Positions 8,190 to 15,875 of a stretch of 30,982 nucleotides of DNA are shown piece by piece; the stretch's first letter is position 1, and the number at the start of each line of letters is the position of its first letter. Made by a program: the position numbers and the translations under genes. The notes under the pieces were generated by a model. That model saw only the letters and a list, made by a program, of their open reading frames with translations, was not told the DNA's origin and did not search any database. Source of the stretch: JAGVWT01 sp964538405 (GTDB taxonomy: Archaea > Nanobdellota > Nanobdellia > Pacearchaeales > GW2011-AR1); contig CAZIET010000004.1 of assembly GCA_964538405.1 (NCBI GenBank), forward strand, positions 1 through 30,982, written 5' to 3'.

Positions 8190-9797
8190 ATGAAAACATT
8201 TGTTCTTTTCCTAACTTTATTGATTGTATTTTCTGTATTTGTTAGTGCACAAGCCGAAGAGTTGGGTTCTCCAGGTATTACTCCCGATAGTCCTTTTTAT
8301 TTTCTTGATGTGTTTTTTGACACGTTTCAATCTCCTGAATCTGTTGCAGATGAAAAAGCTGCTGAAGTAGTGGCTATGGCAGAATCACAAAATGAGGTAG
8401 CATTAACTAAGTCTTTAGAATATTATGAAAAGTCCATAACAAAATTACAAGAGAGAGCACAATCTGATGAAAACATTGCGGAAAAGGTTGCAGATCAGAC
8501 TACAAAACACTTAACTGTGTTGGCCAGGGTTTTAGAGTCAGTTCCTGAAAAGGCAAGGCCTTCTATCGAGAAGGCTGTTGAAAACAGTGCCAAGGGAAGA
8601 GAAGAAGCTATCAATGCATTGACAAGATTTAATCCTTCGAAAGGAGAGCAAGTTTCGCAGCAGACTTCACAAAGCATTAATGAAAATATTCCTGAAGCGA
8701 CAAGAGAAAACTTTGTTGCCAAATATCCAAGATTTTCAAATTTTGTAGGCAGTTCTGGTGGCGGTGGGGGAGGTGGAGGTGGTGGCTCGAGTGGAAGTCA
8801 GACAACTATTTATTCAGTTCCGAATGTTGGTAAAAATGAGACAACTACAACTCCTAATACAACAAATCCAAGTGGATTAAGTGAACAGCTTTATTATATT
8901 AGGATTTTCTTAAATTATCCCGGAACTGTTATGGGAGAATCTGATTTCCATCGCTTTACAGTAGATAAAACTCAAAATAGTCTAAGTTTGAAAGATTTGT
9001 GTTTCAGTTATACTCCTTCGGTGTTTACACAATTCTACGAATCTTCTTTGAAATCAGGGGAAGGCGTAAAAATAAAATGCACAGTTTCTAGCTATTACCC
9101 AAACAAGGAATATCCTGGGCTTTATTATGATGGGGAATTTGAATATGTCTGGCCTTCGAATGCAATATATATTCACGAATATGCTAATTATTACTATTAT
9201 AAGAATGGGGTAAGAACCTCGATGGGTGAAATCAAAATAGGCGGGACAAATATTTCTTCTGCTAAAGAACTTTGTTTCAAACAAGCCTCATTAAATCCAA
9301 ATGTCATTCCGGTTGGTAGCACCAATGGTACGATTAGGTGTTACTGGAATAGTACTGAGATTTATTTTGGATCATATCCCTCTACGATTTCAAATAATCA
9401 AACTAATACAAGTACAACGTCTATAAATGTGACGAATAAAACTTCCAATAATGTTACAACTAATCAGACTTCTATATGTACGGATTCAGATGGAGGAGTA
9501 AATTACGATATGCAAGGAACAGTGTCACTAACAATTGTGGGTAGCACATCAACCTATTTAGAAATTTGTAATGGGATTAACGGGGTACCTATTGATGGAA
9601 ACTATCCTGCTACCTCAGTTGTTGAGCATTCGTGCGCTAACAATGCCCTAGTTACAACTTATTATGATTGTTTAAATGGTTGTAGCAATGGAGCATGCAT
9701 TGCTTCAGGAACTAATACTACAAATTTAACCACAAATAGCACAATTACTGGGCAAACTATTTTAGATAGATTGTGGGGTCTGTTTAAGTATAGATAA
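8190..9797 (+). CDS. Secreted surface protein, paralogous N-terminus to 6332 product
   Basis: A 535-residue protein with a signal peptide (about 1-20, ending VSAQA) followed by GITPDSPFYFLDVFFDTF and a Glu/Lys-rich helical domain to about residue 150. The same DUF5667-like architecture occurs in the gene just upstream. A run of ten glycines (near 190-200) acts as a linker. Two related beta-type modules follow (about 230-315 and 325-400), each with a KDLCF or KELCF motif and a second Cys. A Thr/Asn-rich linker with many N-x-S/T sequons comes next. Then a Cys-rich module (CTDSDGGVNY ... NGCSNGACI, about 430-505) of a kind I associate with DPANN surface proteins. The protein ends TGQTILDRLWGLFKYR. 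Function is unknown; a glycosylated surface protein is the best guess. Confidence 0.8.
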   Translation: MKTFVLFLTLLIVFSVFVSAQAEELGSPGITPDSPFYFLDVFFDTFQSPESVADEKAAEVVAMAESQNEVALTKSLEYYEKSITKLQERAQSDENIAEKVADQTTKHLTVLARVLESVPEKARPSIEKAVENSAKGREEAINALTRFNPSKGEQVSQQTSQSINENIPEATRENFVAKYPRFSNFVGSSGGGGGGGGGGSSGSQTTIYSVPNVGKNETTTTPNTTNPSGLSEQLYYIRIFLNYPGTVMGESDFHRFTVDKTQNSLSLKDLCFSYTPSVFTQFYESSLKSGEGVKIKCTVSSYYPNKEYPGLYYDGEFEYVWPSNAIYIHEYANYYYYKNGVRTSMGEIKIGGTNISSAKELCFKQASLNPNVIPVGSTNGTIRCYWNSTEIYFGSYPSTISNNQTNTSTTSINVTNKTSNNVTTNQTSICTDSDGGVNYDMQGTVSLTIVGSTSTYLEICNGINGVPIDGNYPATSVVEHSCANNALVTTYYDCLNGCSNGACIASGTNTTNLTTNSTITGQTILDRLWGLFKYR

Positions 9798-9801
9798 AAA
9801 C

Positions 9802-9810
9802 ATTTAATAA
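9802..9810 (+). promoter_or_regulatory. TATA box for tyrS
   Basis: ATTTAATAA begins 30 bp before the tyrS ATG at 9832. Confidence 0.55.
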
Positions 9811-9831
9811 TTATCTTCTTGTTTTTTTAAA

Positions 9832-10917
9832 ATGGCTAACAAATTAACTACTAATGAAAAAATTGAATTGATTAAAGAATTTGCTCAAGAGATTGTCAGT
9901 GAAGAGGAGTTAAGGAAGTTGTTTGAATCTGGGAAAAAAATTACTGCTTACGATGGTTTTGAGCCTTCAGGTATTGCACCTATACATTTTGGTCTTTTGA
10001 GAGCAACTAACCTGAAGAACATACTTAAGGCAGGAATACATTTCAAGTTGTATCTAGCAGATTATTTCGGACTCATTAATAATAAACTTGGGGGAGACTT
10101 AAAGAACATACAACTTGCCGGAAAATATTTTATTGAGGTTTGGAAGGCTTCAGGAATAGAGATGGACAAGGTTGAAATTGTATGGGCAAGTGAAATAATG
10201 GATGATATTAATTATTGGGATAAGGTTCTAAGGATTGCCAAAGAAACCAGTTTTAACAGAACAAAGAAATCTTTGACCATTGCAGGGAGAAGCTCCACAG
10301 AAGAGATTAGCACCGCACAATTATTTTATCCAAGCATGCAGGTTGCAGATATTTTCCATATGAATATTGATATTTGCCAGTTAGGAATGGACCAAAGAAG
10401 AGCAAATATGCTAGCAAGAGATGTTGCAGAAAAATTGAAATGGAAAAAACCAGTTGCAATACATCACCATATTTTACTTGGACTTCAAGGAATACAAGAA
10501 AAAGGAGATGCTGAAGAAACCATGATGGCATCTAAAATGTCAAAGTCAAATCCCAAGTCTGCTATTTATATGCATGATACTCTAAGCGAGCTAAGGGAGA
10601 AAATGAAAGGAGCATACTGCCCCGAAGGAATTATTTTGGGAAATCCTATTTTGGAGTATTTCAAACACATAATCTTCAAAAATGCTGAGTCTGTAACTAT
10701 AAAAAGGCCAGAAAAGTTTGGTGGAGACAAAACTTACAAGTCATATTTACAAATGGAAGATGATTACATTGCCAAGAAGCTGCATCCTATGGACTTGAAA
10801 GAAACTTGTGCTTTAGAACTTGACAAATTGATAAAACCTGTAAGAGAGCATTTTGAGAAAAATAAAGAAGCCAAAAAATTATATGAATCTGTTAAGGCTA
10901 TGAAAATTACTAGATAA
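9832..10917 (+). CDS. tyrS: Tyrosyl-tRNA synthetase, archaeal type
   Basis: Charges tRNA-Tyr with tyrosine in the cytoplasm. At 361 residues it has the compact archaeal/eukaryotic TyrRS layout. The opening AYDGFEPSGIAPIHFG (about 43-58) carries the HIGH-equivalent PIHFG. YPSMQVADIF and GMDQRRANMLARDVA form the tyrosine pocket and the Rossmann fold. The class I signature SKMSKS is at 234-239. The anticodon-binding C-terminal domain is short, as in archaea. The stop is directly abutted by the stop of the convergent GTPase gene, with no intergenic base. Confidence 0.96.
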   Translation: MANKLTTNEKIELIKEFAQEIVSEEELRKLFESGKKITAYDGFEPSGIAPIHFGLLRATNLKNILKAGIHFKLYLADYFGLINNKLGGDLKNIQLAGKYFIEVWKASGIEMDKVEIVWASEIMDDINYWDKVLRIAKETSFNRTKKSLTIAGRSSTEEISTAQLFYPSMQVADIFHMNIDICQLGMDQRRANMLARDVAEKLKWKKPVAIHHHILLGLQGIQEKGDAEETMMASKMSKSNPKSAIYMHDTLSELREKMKGAYCPEGIILGNPILEYFKHIIFKNAESVTIKRPEKFGGDKTYKSYLQMEDDYIAKKLHPMDLKETCALELDKLIKPVREHFEKNKEAKKLYESVKAMKITR

Positions 10918-11832
10918 CTATTTGGTTTTGAATTCTACAACATCCAAGTCTTTTAATTCGTGCTTTAAAGAGACTTTTTGGTTTGGGAATTTACTACTTG
11001 GCCCAGTAACTGTGGACTCTTTTATTATTGTGGTTGTTTTGAAAAGTTTCTTTACAACGTCTCCAACTGTGCTTCCAGATTCAAGAATAACAGGCCTGTT
11101 TGATTTAGGTTTTCCTGGTTCTTTGCTGTAAACTCTAATTTTTTTAAAACTTTTGAAGATTTTGTCTTTTAGCTCTTTTAATCCATCACCCGTTTCTGTT
11201 GAAATTATTACAAAATTGTATTTTTTACTTTGTAGATTAGCGTGCATCTTTCTTTTTTCATTCTCACTTAGTAAATCAGACTTGTTGAAAGCAATAATCT
11301 TTGTTCCGACTGTCTTATCAAGTTCTTTTTTTATTTCATCTATCTGCCTTAGGTCTGTTATAAGCATCACAATCACTTCTGCAGTATTTACAAGTCCTCG
11401 GTTATAATATTCAGAATCAATTGCAGGAATTTCAATAAGTTGGATTTGTAATTCATTGTTATAATTCATCATTCCAACTTTAGGTTCTTGTGTAGTAAAA
11501 ATATTTTCACTTATAGTTGGTTTTAGATTTGTTAGTTCAGACATCATTGAGGATTTACCAGAATTTGTAAAACCAATTATTACTGCTTGCATATCTTCTT
11601 TTTTGATGCCCTTTCTTGTGCTGCCTTTTGAGGCTTTCTTCAGCGACTCTATTTTTTCCTTAAGCTTGATGTACCTTGTCTTAAGGTTTGCAAGCATCTT
11701 CTCTGAACTTTTATGGCGGGGGCATTCTTTTATCATTTCTTCCAACCATTTTAGTCTTTCTTCATTTGTTTGTGCACTAAGAAACATAGACTGTGCCTTC
11801 TGATATTGGGGGGATTGATTTGTGCTTGCCAT
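10918..11832 (-). CDS. TGS-domain GTPase (Obg/DRG-related)
   Basis: A 304-residue P-loop GTPase. A basic helical N-terminal region (1-80) precedes G1 at 87-94 (GFTNSGKS), and G4 NKSD is at 183-186. The C-terminal 70 residues (about 230-302) form a TGS domain ending in a DLDVVEF-type strand. This layout resembles the DRG/Obg branch, whose members act on ribosomes. The G3 region reads IEIPAIDS (133-140) where DxPG is expected: the Mg-coordinating Asp is Glu and the Gly is Ala, so nucleotide hydrolysis may differ from canonical Obg. It diverges from the methyltransferase gene with 50 bp between starts and shares a central AT-rich box with it. The specific family within TGS GTPases is unsure. Confidence 0.82.
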   Translation of the reverse strand: MASTNQSPQYQKAQSMFLSAQTNEERLKWLEEMIKECPRHKSSEKMLANLKTRYIKLKEKIESLKKASKGSTRKGIKKEDMQAVIIGFTNSGKSSMMSELTNLKPTISENIFTTQEPKVGMMNYNNELQIQLIEIPAIDSEYYNRGLVNTAEVIVMLITDLRQIDEIKKELDKTVGTKIIAFNKSDLLSENEKRKMHANLQSKKYNFVIISTETGDGLKELKDKIFKSFKKIRVYSKEPGKPKSNRPVILESGSTVGDVVKKLFKTTTIIKESTVTGPSSKFPNQKVSLKHELKDLDVVEFKTK

Positions 11833-11853
11833 ATTCTTTTAATATAGGCATAA

Positions 11854-11862
11854 CTTAAAAAT
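11854..11862. promoter_or_regulatory. Single TATA-like box serving both divergent genes
   Basis: CTTAAAAAT on the plus strand begins 29 bp from the ATG at 11883. Its complement ATTTTTAAG begins 30 bp from the minus-strand ATG at 11832. One 9-bp element therefore sits at the standard distance from both starts. Confidence 0.55.
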
Positions 11863-11882
11863 TTAATTAAACACTAAATATA

Positions 11883-12647
11883 ATGAATAAAAAGGAAATT
11901 ATAAGAAAAATAACAGAGAAAAAGGAATTCTCTCAACTTCCAGAAAGAGATGTTCTTATCGCTTTTGAGAAATTTGATAAGATTAAATATTCTGATGAAG
12001 AGAAAATAAAATTAACCAGAGATCTGTTGAGGAAAGTATTTTCTGCTTTTACCAGCAAGAAACTATTACTACCAAAAAATAAAGATGAAGAATGGATTTT
12101 GAAGAAACATCTTTCAACGAGAGAAAGATTGATTTATTACGGAGAGATTTATTCTAGAATAATTGGCAATAATTCAACAGTAATTGATCTTGGTGCAGGA
12201 ATTAATGGTTTTTCCTATAAATATTTTGAAAAACTAAAATTGAATGTAAATTACATTGCTGTTGAGGCTGTAGGACAGCTTGTCAATTTAATGAATTCTT
12301 ATTTTGAGAAAAATAATTTTGATGCAAGGGCTTTCCATTTGAGTCTTTTTGATTTGGAAGAAATAAAAAAATTGATTTTAAAAGAGAAAAAACCAAGAAT
12401 AGTTTTCTTACTTAAGACTATAGATTCTCTGGAAATGATGGAAAGAGATTATTCCAAGAAACTTTTAACTGAATTATCTCGAATTTCAGATAAAATAGTT
12501 ATCAGTTTTGCTACCAGAAGCATGATTAAAAGAAAAAAATTTATGGTAAATAGAAAATGGATTATGGATTTCGTTAAAAATAATTTTAATACATTGGATC
12601 AATTTGAAACGGGTGATGAAAAATATATAGTTTTTAGTAAAAAATGA
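11883..12647 (+). CDS. 16S rRNA methyltransferase of the ArmA/Rmt/FmrO family
   Basis: A 254-residue SAM-dependent methyltransferase. Residues 100-109 (VIDLGAGING) are motif I of a Rossmann methyltransferase. Several features match the aminoglycoside-resistance m7G1405 enzymes (ArmA, RmtB, FmrO) as I recall them: an N-terminal helical domain starting with a pattern like I-I-x-K-I-x-E-x-K; the HxSTRER signature at 76-82; FLLKTIDSLE at 175-184, matching the LLKxLPxLE segment; and ISFATRSM at 207-214 followed by a Lys-rich loop, matching the SFPxxSL element. In that family the helical domain docks on the 30S subunit. Target and physiological role in this archaeon are inferred, not shown. It has its own promoter and is monocistronic between divergent and codirectional neighbours. 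Confidence 0.83.
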   Translation: MNKKEIIRKITEKKEFSQLPERDVLIAFEKFDKIKYSDEEKIKLTRDLLRKVFSAFTSKKLLLPKNKDEEWILKKHLSTRERLIYYGEIYSRIIGNNSTVIDLGAGINGFSYKYFEKLKLNVNYIAVEAVGQLVNLMNSYFEKNNFDARAFHLSLFDLEEIKKLILKEKKPRIVFLLKTIDSLEMMERDYSKKLLTELSRISDKIVISFATRSMIKRKKFMVNRKWIMDFVKNNFNTLDQFETGDEKYIVFSKK

Positions 12648-12658
12648 TGCTAGTCAGA

Positions 12659-12667
12659 TTTATATAT
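12659..12667 (+). promoter_or_regulatory. TATA box for the M16 peptidase gene
   Basis: TTTATATAT begins 29 bp before the ATG at 12688. Confidence 0.65.
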
Positions 12668-12687
12668 TTGCAAATTATTCTTACAGA

Positions 12688-13887
12688 ATGCTTAAAAACT
12701 TTAGAAGAAAAACACTGAAAAATGGCATGACTGTTATTTTTGAAAAAAGAAACATACCTATTGTTAGCGTTGGTATTGCTGTAAGGTGTGGGGGCATGAA
12801 TGAAGCATTGAATGAAAAAGGAATTTCCCATTTTATTGAACATATGCCATTTAAAGGAACTCCTACAAGAACTTCAAAACAAATATCGGAAGAAATAGAA
12901 AAAAACGGCGGTGTATTTGATGCCTCTACTGGTGAGGATTTGACTGTATATCTTTGCAAAATTCCTAGCAATCATCTTTTTACGGCATTGAATGTTTTAT
13001 CTGACATTCTAAAAAATCCTTTGTTTGATCAGGAAGAAATTGACAGGGAAAGAAAGGTAATATTTGAAGAAATAAAAATGAGGAGGGACGATCCTTTCAT
13101 TTACTGTGTTGACAAGACTCATGAACTTCTGTATCATAAACCATTTGGCGTTACCATCACGGGAGCCGTAAAAACCCTGAAATCAATAAACAGAAAAAAG
13201 ATAGTACAAAGATTCAGGGAGGTTTACCAGCCAAACAATATGATTCTGTGTGTTGTTGGTAATGCTAATTTTGATAAAATAGTAAGGTTTGCAGAAGCAA
13301 ATTTTGGCAACAAAAAAGGAAAATCCTCAATGTTAAACATAAAGAGAAAAAATGCGTCAAAGATTGAAAAGAGGAAAGGAATAACACAGGCCAATCTAAT
13401 TCTTTCCTATCATTCTCCCTTGTATGATGATAAAAAAAGTTTTGCTTCCACCGTTCTAACTTATTTAATGGCTCACGGGATGTCTTCCAGATTGTTCATA
13501 GAGATAAGAGAGAAGAGAAATCTGGCATATCAAGTTAATTCGTTTGCGGACATAAACAAGTATTTTTCCCATACAATGATTTATGTTGGAACTTCAAAAG
13601 AGCATATACAGACCGTCAAAAAGCTCATATTGGAGGAATTCAGAAAAGTTGCAGATTCCTTAACTGAAAGTGAACTGAATCAGGTAAAAGAGCAGATAAT
13701 CGGAAACCACAAAATATTCAATGAAGATTCCTTACACCAGATGAGCAATTTATTGTATTATGAGTCCCAAGGCAAGGCAGAAGAATTGTATGATTTCGAG
13801 AAAAACATCAAGAATGTAAAACTACAGGATGTAAGAAATCTTGCCAAACTGAAAAATTATAGTTTTTTTGCCCTGATTCCCAGTTAG
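12688..13887 (+). CDS. M16-family zinc peptidase (insulinase/processing-peptidase type)
   Basis: A 399-residue protein with both halves of a single M16 unit. The inverted zinc motif is HFIEH: His48, catalytic Glu51 and His52. The third ligand, Glu128 in RERKVIFEEI, lies 76 residues after His52, the standard spacing. The C-terminal half holds the conserved Arg/Tyr region (FIEIREKRNLAYQVNSF). The usual HxxEHMxFKGT context reads HMPFKGT here. The length matches the bacterial YmxG/PqqL-type small M16 proteins, which often work as dimers. No signal peptide is visible, so a cytoplasmic role is likely. M16 peptidases are less common in archaea than in bacteria, so an ancestral transfer is plausible. 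The last 4 bp overlap the convergent pyrD. Confidence 0.92.
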   Translation: MLKNFRRKTLKNGMTVIFEKRNIPIVSVGIAVRCGGMNEALNEKGISHFIEHMPFKGTPTRTSKQISEEIEKNGGVFDASTGEDLTVYLCKIPSNHLFTALNVLSDILKNPLFDQEEIDRERKVIFEEIKMRRDDPFIYCVDKTHELLYHKPFGVTITGAVKTLKSINRKKIVQRFREVYQPNNMILCVVGNANFDKIVRFAEANFGNKKGKSSMLNIKRKNASKIEKRKGITQANLILSYHSPLYDDKKSFASTVLTYLMAHGMSSRLFIEIREKRNLAYQVNSFADINKYFSHTMIYVGTSKEHIQTVKKLILEEFRKVADSLTESELNQVKEQIIGNHKIFNEDSLHQMSNLLYYESQGKAEELYDFEKNIKNVKLQDVRNLAKLKNYSFFALIPS

Positions 13888-14990
13888 CTCTCAAACATAT
13901 TTTCGTACACCTTATGTCCGTTTTTAGCCAAGTTATCAAAATATCCTGTAAACCACTGGTTCAGGGAAATTCCGGCCTTTTCCGAGGCCGTGATATCATT
14001 TATATTTTCTATTCCACCGGTTCTTATAACATGAAACTCCTGTTTCGGTGGCTTTATTCTGAGATATTTGACTGCTTTAGATGCCAACATGAATGAAGAT
14101 TCCTTTAATGGCCTTCCGCTAACTCCACCGCCAAATGTTTTTGTAAAATAGTCATAAACTCTTTTGTCATTTTTGTGAATTTTTTCTTTTCGTTTATCAT
14201 ACAATGTAGAGGTATTTCCAAAATTTACTCCATCAAATCCAAATTCAAACAGCATATCTAACAAAGGATGAACTTGTTCCAATTCTGTGTCATTCGAGAA
14301 TTTTACTATTATTGGCAACTTTCTTTGCCTCAGACTTAAGAAATTCTTTTTTATATATTTCAATCTGTTTGCCAGATCATCATCCTGTGGTTTGCCGTGT
14401 GACGTATTTGGGCAGCTTTCATTTATTTCAAGAAAATCAACGCCGGCTTTTTCATATAATTTCATGCTTTCAATCAGATGCCTTAGTTTCTCTTCACCTT
14501 GGTAGTCGGGGGAACCCATTACACTCCATCCTATTGGCATACCTTCAATTCTTCTGAAATATTTCACAGTTTCTGAGTTTGCCAGATCCCCATCATTTGG
14601 CAATCCAAGCCAGTTTGACGCAGCACCAGATGAAGGATATGGTGCGAAAGGCAGAAATATTCCTTCCTTTTCATTCCCTTTTCTGTTGTTGAATGTTCCA
14701 GTTCCTCCCAAGTATGCTCCCGCACCCTGTCTTGAAGTTATCTCATAGCCTTCTCCGTTTTTGAACATTCCGGCAGAATTCATTATGGGAGATCTGAATT
14801 CCAATCCCCATAATCTTCTTCTGAATTTTTTTGGAGGAAAATACATTTTTGATGGAAGATCTTCATGCAATTTTTTTAGAAACGCCAAACGGTTTTCGGA
14901 ATACACTGAAACAACTTTTTTAGGGTGAAGAATTCTTACTGTGATTGGCCTCACGAATCCCTCAATTTTAAGCAAAGTGACCGCCTTCAT
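13884..14990 (-). CDS. pyrD: Dihydroorotate dehydrogenase family protein, class 2-like
   Basis: A 368-residue FMN-dependent TIM barrel that would oxidise dihydroorotate to orotate in pyrimidine synthesis. Class 2 features are recognisable: GLEFRSPIMNSAGMFKNGE near residues 62-80 (the AAGxDKNGE element); GTGTFNNRKGN (the GTVTPxxQxGN loop); WLGLPNDG in place of RMGFNNxG; the NESCPNT active-site loop near 197; KFSND, where KIAPD is typical; NTSTLYDKR; and GGGVSGRPLKESS. FMN-phosphate contacts appear at IRTGGIENINDI. The N-terminal stretch before the barrel is short and not clearly membrane-inserting. Several active-site motifs are altered from textbook class 2, so the exact substrate and electron acceptor are uncertain. 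Confidence 0.82.
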   Translation of the reverse strand: MKAVTLLKIEGFVRPITVRILHPKKVVSVYSENRLAFLKKLHEDLPSKMYFPPKKFRRRLWGLEFRSPIMNSAGMFKNGEGYEITSRQGAGAYLGGTGTFNNRKGNEKEGIFLPFAPYPSSGAASNWLGLPNDGDLANSETVKYFRRIEGMPIGWSVMGSPDYQGEEKLRHLIESMKLYEKAGVDFLEINESCPNTSHGKPQDDDLANRLKYIKKNFLSLRQRKLPIIVKFSNDTELEQVHPLLDMLFEFGFDGVNFGNTSTLYDKRKEKIHKNDKRVYDYFTKTFGGGVSGRPLKESSFMLASKAVKYLRIKPPKQEFHVIRTGGIENINDITASEKAGISLNQWFTGYFDNLAKNGHKVYENMFES

Positions 14991-15010
14991 GAAAATAACA
15001 TAAAAGGATA

Positions 15011-15019
15011 GGATTTAAG
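15011..15019 (-). promoter_or_regulatory. TATA box for pyrD
   Basis: On the minus strand CTTAAATCC starts 29 bp before the pyrD ATG at 14990. Confidence 0.55.
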
Positions 15020-15052
15020 CTTTTATGGAATGTAAAATACATTTGCATTAGT

Positions 15053-15061
15053 CTTAAAAAC
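15053..15061 (+). promoter_or_regulatory. TATA box for the arginase-family gene
   Basis: CTTAAAAAC begins 29 bp before the ATG at 15082. Confidence 0.55.
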
Positions 15062-15081
15062 TTCAAGCTTTTTTCATAATT

Positions 15082-15873
15082 ATGCATATTTTTAAGGTTC
15101 TGGGAGTGAGTGGTGAAAATCCAAAAGGATGCAGAAATTCCGGGAATGCCATTGTAAAAGAGTTAAAGAATATTAATATGAGTGAGGCTGGAAAAAGAAT
15201 CGATTATGGTTTATTGGACTTTGAAGAAATACATGTAAATAATTCGAATTTAAAGGAATCGGATGAATTAATTGAAAAAAATTCTTTAGGGACTTTTGGA
15301 AATAAGTCTAAGGCTGTTTTTTTAGGGGGAGACCATTCGATTAGTTATCCTATTTTGAAGGTATTTTTGGAATATTCAAAAAAACCATGCCTTATTGTTT
15401 TTGATGCGCACGCCGATCTGGAAATATCTTCTAAATATCCCAATAATAAGGGGTGGCTTAGGATGATAATTGAAAAAGGTTTTCCTGTAGAGAATATTTT
15501 ACTTGTGGGAATAAGGAACATATCTGATAAAGAATTTGAATTTATTCAGAAGCATAAGATAAAAACCATAAACATGAATCAATTATTCCAGGATCTTGAG
15601 GATACTTGCGATATGATAATGGAATTTTCTTTTGGGAAGGATTTATACATTTCAATTGACATGAATGTAATTGATCCCGCATTTGTGCCTTCCGTGATTT
15701 CGCCGGAACCTGGGGGATTAAGTAGTAGGGAATTCTTATACATTATTCAGCGACTAAATAAACTAAAAAATTTTCGGGGTATTGATATCGTTGAAATTGA
15801 TTTGGAAAAAGATTTTAATAAAAATAATTTAACTGTCAAGTTAGCTGCAAAAATATTGGCTGAGGTGATTTAA
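15082..15873 (+). CDS. Arginase/agmatinase-family ureohydrolase
   Basis: A 263-residue binuclear-manganese hydrolase of the ureohydrolase superfamily (arginase, agmatinase, formiminoglutamase). Metal-binding motifs are in order: GGDHS at 82-86, DAHAD at 108-112, and SIDMNVIDPAFVP from 191. The last normally reads S-x-D-x-D; here the second Asp is Asn195, so one expected ligand of the second manganese is changed. The PEPGGLSSRE substrate loop and a final VEID motif are present. The length is shorter than most arginases and near that of agmatinases, but the substrate cannot be assigned from sequence. It is monocistronic and converges with the Hef nuclease gene 2 bp away. Confidence 0.87.
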   Translation: MHIFKVLGVSGENPKGCRNSGNAIVKELKNINMSEAGKRIDYGLLDFEEIHVNNSNLKESDELIEKNSLGTFGNKSKAVFLGGDHSISYPILKVFLEYSKKPCLIVFDAHADLEISSKYPNNKGWLRMIIEKGFPVENILLVGIRNISDKEFEFIQKHKIKTINMNQLFQDLEDTCDMIMEFSFGKDLYISIDMNVIDPAFVPSVISPEPGGLSSREFLYIIQRLNKLKNFRGIDIVEIDLEKDFNKNNLTVKLAAKILAEVI

Positions 15874-15875
15874 TA

